DNA of 33,357 nucleotides, taken from positions 94,140 to 127,496 of the forward strand of contig JABUTZ010000010.1 in the NCBI GenBank assembly GCA_021443415.1, in the 5' to 3' direction. The stretch comes from Bacteroidaceae bacterium (GTDB taxonomy: Bacteria > Bacteroidota > Bacteroidia > Bacteroidales > Bacteroidaceae). The position numbers were made by a program, and so were the translations under genes. Below the pieces are notes generated by a model. It searched no databases and was not told the DNA's origin. It saw only the letters and a list, made by a program, of their open reading frames with translations. This document shows, piece after piece, positions 24,351 to 33,300 of this stretch; positions within the stretch are counted from its first letter, which is position 1, and each line of letters opens with the position of its first letter.

Positions 24351-25138
24351 CAGTATGGCAGTCCCTCCAGTTTGTTCTCCACGTCCTGATAGGTGTCTAT
24401 CAGCGCCGAGAGTTTCTCCATGGTGATCTGTGCGGCGGCGCGCAGCGCCTTGCCCTTGGTGAGCAGGTGGATGAGCTTGGCGGAGAAGATGTCGCCCGTG
24501 CCCGAGAAGTCGACGGGCACCTCGCGGTAGGGCAGGCGCATGTACTCCTGCGTCCGCTCATCGTAACCCACGACGTGCGGCTCGCCGTCGATGCGCGACG
24601 AGGTGATCAGCACCGACTGCGCACCCACCGCCCGCAAGCGGTCAACTATCTGCGTCGCCTCGTCCTGCCGCAGTCCCTCCTTATGGTAGGGGAAGTCGGC
24701 GAGGAGGCACGCCTCGGTGTAGTTGGGCAGTGCGAGGTCGGCGATGCCCAGTAGTCGGCGCAGGCGGCTAACCGTCTCCTCACCCAGCCCCGAATAGAGG
24801 CTTCCGTTGTCGCCCATGATGGGGTCGAGGATCACCCTTGCCCCACCCTCCTTCTGCTCCGCGCAGAAGGCGGCGAGCATCTCCGCCTGCTCGTCGGAGG
24901 CTATGAACCCGATGCTTATGAGGTCGAAGCCGAAGCCTAACTGTCGCCACGTAGCGAGCGTCTGCCGCATATAGTCGGTAGTGTCGAGCATGGCATACCG
25001 CTTATAGCAGAAATTATTGGAAACAAGTGCCGTAGGCAGGTACGACACGCTATGTCCCTTCCCTGTCAGCACCGATGCCTGCGCCCCTATCGCGAGCCTA
25101 CCGTAGCCCACGAAGTCGCCCACCAGCAGTATCTTCAT
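24350..25138 (-). CDS. Pyridoxal/pyridoxamine kinase (PdxY-like, ribokinase fold)
   Basis: Phosphorylates vitamin B6 vitamers for the PLP salvage pathway; cytoplasmic. The 262-residue product shows family features: VGDFVGYGRLAIGAQA near the N-terminus, ILDPIMGDNGSLY (103-115), LPNYTEACLLA (137-147) and the anion-hole/catalytic motif DFSGTGDIFSA (210-220, catalytic Asp216). The 'GYG' stretch corresponds to the 'VVYGHVGN' region of PdxY. The frame is open to 25234, but that reaches past the -7 box at 25223; the start is the ATG at 25138, or 25147 three codons earlier. Other ribokinase-fold substrates, such as hydroxymethylpyrimidine, cannot be excluded. First gene of a two-gene operon. Confidence 0.88.
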   Translation of the reverse strand: MKILLVGDFVGYGRLAIGAQASVLTGKGHSVSYLPTALVSNNFCYKRYAMLDTTDYMRQTLATWRQLGFGFDLISIGFIASDEQAEMLAAFCAEQKEGGARVILDPIMGDNGSLYSGLGEETVSRLRRLLGIADLALPNYTEACLLADFPYHKEGLRQDEATQIVDRLRAVGAQSVLITSSRIDGEPHVVGYDERTQEYMRLPYREVPVDFSGTGDIFSAKLIHLLTKGKALRAAAQITMEKLSALIDTYQDVENKLEGLPY

Positions 25139-25222
25139 ATTTGTCATTTCCTTGATGTCTTCGCGGACAGCCCCGCCGCCCCTTCCGAGCGTCCCATTGC
25201 GGCCATCCGCCCGTTCTGACTG

Positions 25223-25230
25223 CAAAGATA
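25223..25230 (-). promoter_or_regulatory. -7 promoter element of the kinase operon
   Basis: Minus strand reads TATCTTTG, fitting TAnnTTTG, 76-84 nt upstream of the two possible ATGs. No clear TTTG -33 box at 19-21 nt. It supports discarding the longer open frame starting at 25234. Confidence 0.5.
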
Positions 25231-25329
25231 ACACATATTATCCACATACCGTCCACCCAACCCCGATAATTCTGCGGTGGGGAGCGATAATTAGTGCGTG
25301 ATATGTTATCTTTTTGCAAAAAAAAAGAT

Positions 25330-25337
25330 TAACTTTG
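25330..25337 (+). promoter_or_regulatory. -7 promoter element of the AlbA_2 gene
   Basis: Reads TAACTTTG, fitting TAnnTTTG, 33 nt before the ATG at 25371. The nearest TTTG (25313-25316) is only 13 nt upstream, so the -33 box is doubtful. The position excludes the upstream GTG/TTG-type starts of the same frame. Confidence 0.5.
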
Positions 25338-25370
25338 CACCCACATATACTAAATCAATGTTATACGGTC

Positions 25371-27029
25371 ATGTCATCAAAAGATCAGGAATATGCAGAA
25401 TTATTGAAGGCGCAGATAGCAACATTCAAAAAGGAGAACCGCTTTTTGGAGTTCAAAAGCAACTATCAAGAAGTAGATAAACTTGGTAGATACATTTCTG
25501 CACTATCAAATGGAGCTTGCCTTGCCAACGAAGAGACGGCATATCTCTATTTCGGCGTGGAGGATGATACTCTTCATATAAAAGGAACGACTTTTGATGC
25601 AGCCAAGACAAAGGCGCAAGGCAATCAAGACTTGGAGTTGTACCTGCGTCAAATGATTTCACCAAAAATTGATTTCAAGATAGAAGAGTTCCAAGATGAG
25701 GACGATAATCGTCTTGTCGTTTTTATAATTCCCGCGGCAAGAGAAGAGCCGACATGTTATAAAAGCACCCCCTATATCCGTGTTGACAGCAGTCTTACGG
25801 ATATGCGTCCATACAATGACTGGATGCGTCAGGTGTATAATTCCCAATGTGATTGGAGCCGCGAGATTGTCGAAAAGGCAACGGTTGCAGACCTTGACAC
25901 GGAAGCTTTGAAGGTTGCATTGGACGGTTTCTGCCAGCGTTTCCCGCATTTGGAAGAAGAAGCAAGACAGTGGGATGTGGTGACATTCTTGGATAAAGCC
26001 AAGTTGACTTTGGGAGGTAGGATTACCAAGGCCGCCCTGCTGCTCGTGGGCAAAGAGGAGTCGTCTGCTTACCTCGGTGGAATGCGACAAATCAACTGGC
26101 GACTGCGTGCCCCCGGAGAACCTTTGGCAGGAGAGCCTTTCGGACTTCCGTTCATCATTTCCACAACGAAGGTAAAAGACCGCATCCGAAACTATCGCAT
26201 CAAAATTTACCCCGACAACAGTTTGATTCCGGCAGAAGTATGGAAGTACGACACGCGCACAATCCTCGAAGGACTGCATAATGCCATAGCTCATCAAGAT
26301 TACAGGCTGGGCAGCAGAATAATTGTCACAGAAGAACCCGAGCATCTGACTATAGAAAGTTGCGGCTCTTTCTTTGCCGGCAGTTATGAGGACTATGTGG
26401 AAGGGAAGAAAACGCCAGAGCGTTATCGCAATCCGTTTCTTGTGCAAGCTATGGTCAACCTAAAGATGATAGACACGCAGGGATATGGAATACACACGAT
26501 GTATCTCCATCAGAAGGAACGTTATCTGCCGATGCCCGACTATGACAAGAGCGATCCGAACAAGGTGGTGCTTAGCGTGCCTGGCTGTGTTATAGACAAG
26601 AATTACAGTCTCGCTTTGATGAACCGTTCGGACATCTCCCTGACAGAGGCGGTTCTGCTGGATAAGGTACAAAAGCAGAAACCCATACCAGACGATGCCG
26701 CCAAACTGTTGCGTAAGCGCAAACTGATCGAAGGCCGAAAACCGAACTATATTGTCGGGAAACTGCTGGCTCAGGTCGCAAACAAAGGAATGGAATACAC
26801 CAAGCTCAAAGGCTTGGATGACAAATACTATCAGGACCTGATACTGAAAGCACTTGAACAGCATGGCAGACTTCAAAGAGCAGATTTCAATCGACTTCTT
26901 GTAAGCAAACTACCTGACATTCTCTCCGACAAACAGAAACTGGCAAAGGTAGGCAACCTATTGACCGTACTGCGCAAGAAAGGGAAAATAGAGTTTATAG
27001 GCAAACAATTCTGGCAATTGAAGAAATAA
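25371..27029 (+). CDS. AlbA_2 (Schlafen-like) / HATPase domain putative transcriptional regulator or RecG-like protein
   Basis: A 552-residue protein of the group often labelled 'ATP-binding protein' or 'RecG-related'. It has an N-terminal Schlafen AlbA_2 DNA/RNA-binding domain (about 22-150: NRFLEFKSN, YISALSNGACLANEETAYLY, FGVEDDTLHIKGT), a GHKL-type HATPase_c_4 region (about 295-390: ILEGLHNAIAHQDYRLGSRI with the Asn/His N-box, TIESCGSFF) and a C-terminal winged-helix part (about 410-552). It is complete. Schlafen-type AlbA_2 proteins occur among phage-defence and accessory genes, and this one lies near nuclease and restriction remnants, but regulation of other genes is equally possible. 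Clearly AT-richer than the kinase genes beside it. An 11-bp tandem repeat starts 2 nt after its stop. Confidence 0.88.
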   Translation: MSSKDQEYAELLKAQIATFKKENRFLEFKSNYQEVDKLGRYISALSNGACLANEETAYLYFGVEDDTLHIKGTTFDAAKTKAQGNQDLELYLRQMISPKIDFKIEEFQDEDDNRLVVFIIPAAREEPTCYKSTPYIRVDSSLTDMRPYNDWMRQVYNSQCDWSREIVEKATVADLDTEALKVALDGFCQRFPHLEEEARQWDVVTFLDKAKLTLGGRITKAALLLVGKEESSAYLGGMRQINWRLRAPGEPLAGEPFGLPFIISTTKVKDRIRNYRIKIYPDNSLIPAEVWKYDTRTILEGLHNAIAHQDYRLGSRIIVTEEPEHLTIESCGSFFAGSYEDYVEGKKTPERYRNPFLVQAMVNLKMIDTQGYGIHTMYLHQKERYLPMPDYDKSDPNKVVLSVPGCVIDKNYSLALMNRSDISLTEAVLLDKVQKQKPIPDDAAKLLRKRKLIEGRKPNYIVGKLLAQVANKGMEYTKLKGLDDKYYQDLILKALEQHGRLQRADFNRLLVSKLPDILSDKQKLAKVGNLLTVLRKKGKIEFIGKQFWQLKK

Positions 27030-27031
27030 AA

Positions 27032-27075
27032 ATTTAAGTGAGATTTAAGTGAGATTTAAGTGAGATTTAAGTGAG
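27032..27075 (+). repeat. Four perfect tandem copies of ATTTAAGTGAG (11 bp)
   Basis: Units at 27032, 27043, 27054 and 27065, each identical, beginning 2 nt after the AlbA_2 stop codon. A fifth copy with one substitution (ATTTAAGCGAG) stands at 27154-27164. The 11-bp period is close to one helical turn. Confidence 0.9.
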
Positions 27076-27128
27076 AACAGAGTCAATATATAGACACAAA
27101 TCCCTGTATATCAGCGATAAGAATAAAA

Positions 27129-27153
27129 TTTACTTAAATCTTTGTTAAGTAAA
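27129..27153. other. AT-rich hairpin in the gap after the AlbA_2 gene
   Basis: TTTACTTAA (27129-27137) and TTAAGTAAA (27145-27153) form a perfect 9-bp stem with a 7-nt loop, directly before the isolated fifth repeat unit. The rest of the 313-bp gap 27030-27342 holds only the tandem array, this hairpin and the GC-rich terminator; no gene is seen. Confidence 0.55.
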
Positions 27154-27285
27154 ATTTAAGCGAGTATTAATGGACATTACTTTGGGATTAAGCATCATCA
27201 GGTTATGATATGCTGAAACGCATCGGACCAAAGGCATAGCTATTACGAGCACAGCATACGACGTGGTTGCCGTAGGCGCAAACGG

Positions 27286-27323
27286 AAAAGCCCCCTGGGA
27301 GCATTTGCTCGCGGGGGGCTTTC
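27286..27323. terminator. Bidirectional GC-rich terminator between convergent genes
   Basis: AAAAGCCCCC (27286-27295) pairs with GGGGGCTTT (27314-27322), with an inner GAGCA/TGCTC stem (27299-27303 and 27306-27310). T-tracts leave both ends of the stem. It is 20 nt beyond the stop of the giant LamG gene (27343) and also faces the AlbA_2 gene. Confidence 0.8.
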
Positions 27324-27342
27324 ATTGTTGGCGGCGGGAGGG

Positions 27343-30300
27343 TCAGCGCTGGGTGTTGAACTTCAAGCCGTTCATGATGTAGACGGCGGGGGCGAGGCGG
27401 CGGAGGTCGGCGAAGCGGCCCATGTAGCGGCCCGCGAGGTCGTAGACGGCGTCGTCGGCATGGCCGTCGGTGGCGGCGGGGAGGAGGAGGACGGGTGTCT
27501 CGACGGTGCCGTCGACGCGGTCGTCGGCGTACTGCAGGCGGGTGGTCGCGGCGCGCGAGTTGTCGTCGGTGTCGACGATGACGAACGTGAGCGAGCCCAT
27601 CGCGCCCTCGCCTCCCACGGTCAGGTAGACACGGCCGTCGGCATCGGCCACCGACTCGGTGCGCTGCTCGCCATTGACGAAGGCGCACACCTTGGCTCCG
27701 GGCAGCGTCTGTCCGATGACCACCATGTTGTGGGGATAGTCCGTTGAGCCTTCGCCCGAGGCGGAAGCCTGTCCGCTGGCCGTCATGCCGCGGGGATTGT
27801 CAGCGGTGGGTGCGGCGGGAGCCTGTGTGGCGGCGCCGATGTCGGCGGGGAAGTGGAACTCGAGAGTCTCGCCCGTGCCGAGGCTGTTGCCGTACATGTA
27901 GCCGCGTCCCGGACGGAGATAGCCAAGCGTGCCCTGCCAGTCCTGTCCGTCATAGACGGCGAACTCGGTCTGGCTCTTGATGATGTCGTTCTTGTGGGGG
28001 TTGAGGAACGAGAGGGCCTGGCGGAGCGTCATGGTGCGCTGGCAGGGATAGCCAATCCAGCCCCACGCCCAGCCCGTCTTCGAGCCCGGCACGGTAATGA
28101 TCGTCTCCTCGGAGACGGCCTTCTCGCCGCTGATGCTCAGACGGTCGATGGGGTCGTCGGTCTTGACGTGGATCATGTACATCGAGTTGGGACGTATGGT
28201 GATCCTGCCCATGGCGGCGGAGCCCGGGACGGCGGCGAGCGTGCGGTCCTTGACCATCGAGATGTGGCCCTGGACATCAGCCAGCAGGTCGCTTGCCTTC
28301 GGGGTGACCGCCTCGACATAGGTGCTCACCCAGTTCCAGCCGCTCGTCAGCGGCACGTCGTGCTGGACGACATCGACGGCGATGAGGTGCCACGGGCGGT
28401 CGTAGGCTCCGCAGAGCACCGACGAGTCAAACGTGACGTTCGCCACGTCCCGGCTGTCGCCGTCCTTGACGCGGAGCGCGTTGTAGATGACACCCTTGTT
28501 GGGGTCCCACGCCTTGAACGTCACCGTCTTGCCCTTGTCGCCACCCTTCGCCATGTCGTTGCCGAAGATGGTGAGATAGAGGAGCGAGCGGTTGGTATTC
28601 TCGTTGTACTTCAGTTGTCCCACGCCGCGGCACTCGCCGTCGATGAACGCCGCCACGCGTGCGTCCTCCGACACCCAGAGGCGGTCGTTGAGATGGAGGT
28701 CGGCGATGAGGTTCATGTTGGCGTTGAAACGGCTCGGGTCGACCTTCCAGCCCGGGTCCTTGCCCTTGACGGTGAGCTTGATAGTCTGCGGGATGGCCGC
28801 TCCCTCGTGGTTGGAGAGGCTGACCTGTGCGTAGTAGACGCCGGGCGAGAGATGGCGCGTGTCGACGAGGTAGACGACGAAGTAGTAGAAGCCCTCGTCG
28901 GTCATCGTACGCACGCTCATCCAGTCGGCCAGCTCGCTCAGGTGGAGGGAGCCCATGCGCGAGTACTTGACGAGTCCGGTCTCGATCTCAGCCACCGTGT
29001 CGACGGGCAGCGTGAGGTCGAGGAGCGAGGGCACCCACGTGCCCCAGTCCTGGTGGACGATGACATCCCACGTGTAGGGAGTCATTGTGTTCTCGTGGAC
29101 GTCCTGGATGCCCAGTGCGGTGATGTGCAGGGTCTTTCCCTCGAGACGGCGCGCCACGTCCTCGCTGATGTTGATGAGCACCTCGCGTTCGCTGGCGATG
29201 ACGCTGTACTCGGTCTTGCCCGCGAGCGGCCGGCGGAACGAGGCTGACTTCTGCATGGGAGCGTCGTCCTGCTCGACGACATCGGCGATTGCCGCCGCAC
29301 CGATGATTGCTCCCCGGTCGCTCTCGTCGATATACTCGTCGCCGTCCTTGACCTGAAGGATGTGGTTGTAGCCGCAGGGCTCCGCCACGACGGGGTCGTC
29401 GAGCTTACGTATGCGCTGGAAGGGATAGTAGATCTTCAGTCCCTCCTCGCGCCCCGTCAGACAGCGGTTGACGGCGTCGGTGATGATGTTCTGCGTGAAG
29501 CGTCCCTGCTGCACGCGCACGTCGTCGATACCGCCCTTGAAGAAGTCGGTCACGCGGCGTGTCGTGTCGGCGTCCTGGTAGACGGTGCGTCCGCCCATGG
29601 TCATCGTGTCGAAGGCGAAGCGCGGAATGCGGGTGCTCTCGACCTCGCGCACCACCTCGCCGTCGAGGTAGAAGCGCGTGTATCCGCCGCCCACATACTC
29701 CATGAAGAGGTTGTGCCAGACGTTCGGGGTCACCTTGGCTATGCTCAGTCCGCCGCCGGCGAACTCTGCCGTCACCTCGCCGCCGGCGCCTATCGTGAAG
29801 GCGTTGACGGCGGTGCCGTTGTCGAGCGAGCAGAGCGTGGCGTTCTGCCCTGCGGCAGTCGACTTGAACCAGAACGAGAGGCCGTAGCTCTCCTGCGGGG
29901 AGAAGACCACCTTCTGGGTCGGGATGCGGAATGCCTGGCTGCCGTCGAGGGCGAGCGAGTAGTTGGGGATGCGCGAGTACCACTCCGCCCCGTCGGGCAT
30001 CACGAGGTTGCGGTCGAAGCGAAGGTCGGTGACCACCGTGCCGCGTCCCTCGTTGGCGGGCCAGTAGGCGATGATGCGCTTGTCGAGGCCGATGAGCGCG
30101 TTCTCGAGGTTGGCCTCCATCTCCTCCTTGCTGACTATGCCGTCCCATAGCATCACGTCGTGCATCAGCACGTTGCCGTTTGTCCTGCCGGCATCGGCTC
30201 CCATGCGCAGGATGGCCTGTGTCTTCGGGATGGCGTTGAGCGTCATTGCGGGACCGGCGTATTCGTCATTGGTGGTGTAGAGCATCGACGAGATGGTGCC

Positions 30301-33300
30301 GTCGGTGGTGTCCTCGTCCTGCCGGTAGGTAACGACGAGTTGCATCCAGTCGGAGTTGTAGCCGCCCGTGGCGTCGAGGGCCTGGATCGGGCTCGCCATC
30401 ACCTTGTCGCCGTACTTGACGTAGACGCGGGCTGAGTCGTAGCTGACGCGGAAGTCGCCCACCTGGCCCATCTGCGAGAAGAGCACCGCCTCGCGCTTGG
30501 TGCTGATGGGCTTGAACTTCATGGCGAGCGTGAAGTCGCGATAGCCGAAGAGGCTGAACTCGTGCTTGGTCTCGGCGGGTCCGCATTCGTAGAACTTCAT
30601 CGCCACCGCATGCTCGCGCGCCACCTGTGCGTCGAGGTCGGTCACGATGGTGAAGTTGTCGGTCGTCACGCGCTCGTAGCGGATGTCCTCGTCGAAGGTC
30701 AGCTGGAGGTTCTCGCCGTAGAGCAGCTCGCCCGTGGGCTTGCCCATGACCATCGGCTTCTTGGTGTCGAGGGAGAAGCGGAGCGCCTCGCTCGCTGTCT
30801 CCAGTCCGGCGTCCTCGCGGCTCGCCTTCGACTGCGCCACGGCGCGTATCTCGTAGTCGCCGTCGGTGAACTGGTCGCCAAGCGTTATGGTGGCAAACGA
30901 CTTGCCCGCCTGCAGCTTGACGTTGGCTCCCTTCCAGTCCTTCTCGAGGTCGTACTTATCCTTATCTATATAGAAGAGGTAAATCGGCTTCCACGCGTTG
31001 GTGCCCACGAGGCGCGTCTGGATGACCACGCCGGCGAAGTTCTTGTACTCCATGTGGTAGTTGGACAGCGTCACACCGATCTCGCGTGCCGCCTGCTTGC
31101 CCTCGATCGCCTCGCCGTTGACTGTCACGCGGTCGGTCTCGAGTGTCACGGGCGACGCCATGGGTACGAAATTGAAGATGACGGGCTTCCTGACGGCGCG
31201 TCCGAGGTCGCCATCGGGATAGAGGATGAACGTCACGGTGTCGCGCGTCACGTCGGTGCGCGTCTGCTGTACGGTGAACGAGAGCTTGGTCGAAGTCTGG
31301 GGCTTGAGCCCGACGGCATACTGTCCGGTCATCACGCCGCGGTCAAACTGCAGACCGTGCTGGTTGGTCTTGGGGTCGATGCCGAAGACGAGCTTGGGGG
31401 CGGTCTCCGACACCGTGGGTGAGAAGGTGGCTACCGAGACGTTGCGCAACGTGGCCTCTATGTTCGATTTCTCGCCGGCGGGCAGCATGGCAAACTCCGA
31501 CGGCATGTCGAACTCGGGGATGACGAGAGCCACCGTGCCGTCGCTCAGCGGGAAGGCGTCGCCCGCCTTGCCCGTAGAGGTCTTGAACGACTCGGTCTGC
31601 TTGAAGTAGAGCGTCGAGTCGGGCTTCTCCCAAGGCACCTTCGACTGTCCGCCGCGGAGGTAGAACATGTAGGGCATGGAGGTGTTGCCCGTCACCTCGC
31701 CGTCGTCGCCGATCTTCGCGTCGGGCGAGATGGGCAGGTAGATATCCACCGACTCGTAGGTGCTCGCTCCCGAGGTCGAGAGCGTGTAGCCGAAGGTCGT
31801 GGTGCCCGTGGAGGCGGCGTCGACATTCTTGGTCGAGCCGTAGCGGAAGCCCGCCCACGACTTGGCCGACTCCTGGGTGGATGCGCCCATGACGGCAAGT
31901 TCGCTGTTGTCCACTCCTCCGAACTGGATATCATGCTGGTCGCTGAAGGCGCGTGTCGTCGTATAGGTCTGCGACGTCGTCATCGAGTTGGACATCGTCA
32001 TTCCTGCATCGAACGTGTTGGAGTCGATGTAGTGCAGGTTCTGCGTCATCTTGGCATCCTGTGTTTCCGTGTTCTTCACGACGGTGTATGCCACTTCCCA
32101 TACTGTTGCCAAGGCCTGTGAAGCGATGGCGAACGGATTGAAGACGGAGCTTGTTATCCTGCCGAAATCCTTGACCTTACCCATCAAATCCACCAACTTG
32201 ACAACATTGTTCGCCATGTTCAGCGCTCCTGTGACTGCATCCATGGCTATGATGCCGTCGCGCAGATTGAGGGCGTATTTCTCCGCTATCATCTCGGGAC
32301 TGATGTTCCTGATGAGCGACGACTGCTTGTACTTGCCTTTCGTCTGGCCGTCAAGCTTGTAGAGGTTGTACGCCTTGTTGCGCTCGTTGGCGGCGATGGT
32401 CGATTTCCATTTCGCTATGGCGTTGGAGTAGAGCGCCACCTTGTCGAACTTGTCCTTGGCGGTGTGCTGGAAGACATAGTCGGTGTCCCTGCGCCACACG
32501 TCCATGTTGTCGTCCATCTGGTCGAGCGGCCGCTTGGCGAAATAGCGGCACTCGCCTTCCGGCAGGACGGGCATGTCGGCTGACTTCTTCTGCGCGTATG
32601 CCGGGTCGTAGGTCACCAGCTGCGCGCGGCGCTTGCGCAGGTCGGGGATGAGCTCGGTGACGATGTGCTTCTGCGTGAAGCTGAACACCGACTCGTTGGT
32701 GGTGCCGCCGATGGGCTGCAGCCAGTTGGTCAGGTAGAACTTCGTGCCGCCCAGGAGCGTGTCGCCGCGCTGGACGTAATTCTCGCTCTCGACGCAGTAC
32801 ATCTCCTTGTCCAGTGCGGGAACGACACGCTCCGCCTCGGTGGTCATGTTGGTGTAGCGCGTGTCGGTGAAGAAGTAGTTGGTGGCGCGTCCGATATAGA
32901 CGTCGCCGTTGGCTCCCACGAAGTCGGGGCTGGAGCTGGTCTGTATGCGCTGGTTGAACGTGTAGGTCATCGACTTCTTGTCCGAGAAGGTCATCAGGTC
33001 GAAGCTGGCGTCCTTCTGGAGCGTGCCGACCAGTTTCTTGGTCACGTTGCTCTTGGTCATGATGCCCATGCCGGTCAATGTCGCTACGTCCGCACCGACA
33101 GCCCACTGGCTCTCGTCGCCCGTCACGTCGCCGAACGTCAAGCCGTTGGACACGCCGAGCGTCATGCTCGAGCCCTTGTCTATGTAGGCGAAGCTGTTGG
33201 AGCCGGGAGGGTCGTTGAGCACGAAATCTACCTTCGAGGGGCCGTCCGTCACGAACGAACTGCCGGGAATGCCGACCATGCCCATCACGATGCCCTCCAT

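Noticed and set aside
27032-27164. CRISPR array
   Set aside because: Units are contiguous 11-mers without spacers, and no cas gene is present.
27204-27233. Tiny open frame MLKRIGPKA
   Set aside because: Nine codons with no supporting promoter or conservation visible.
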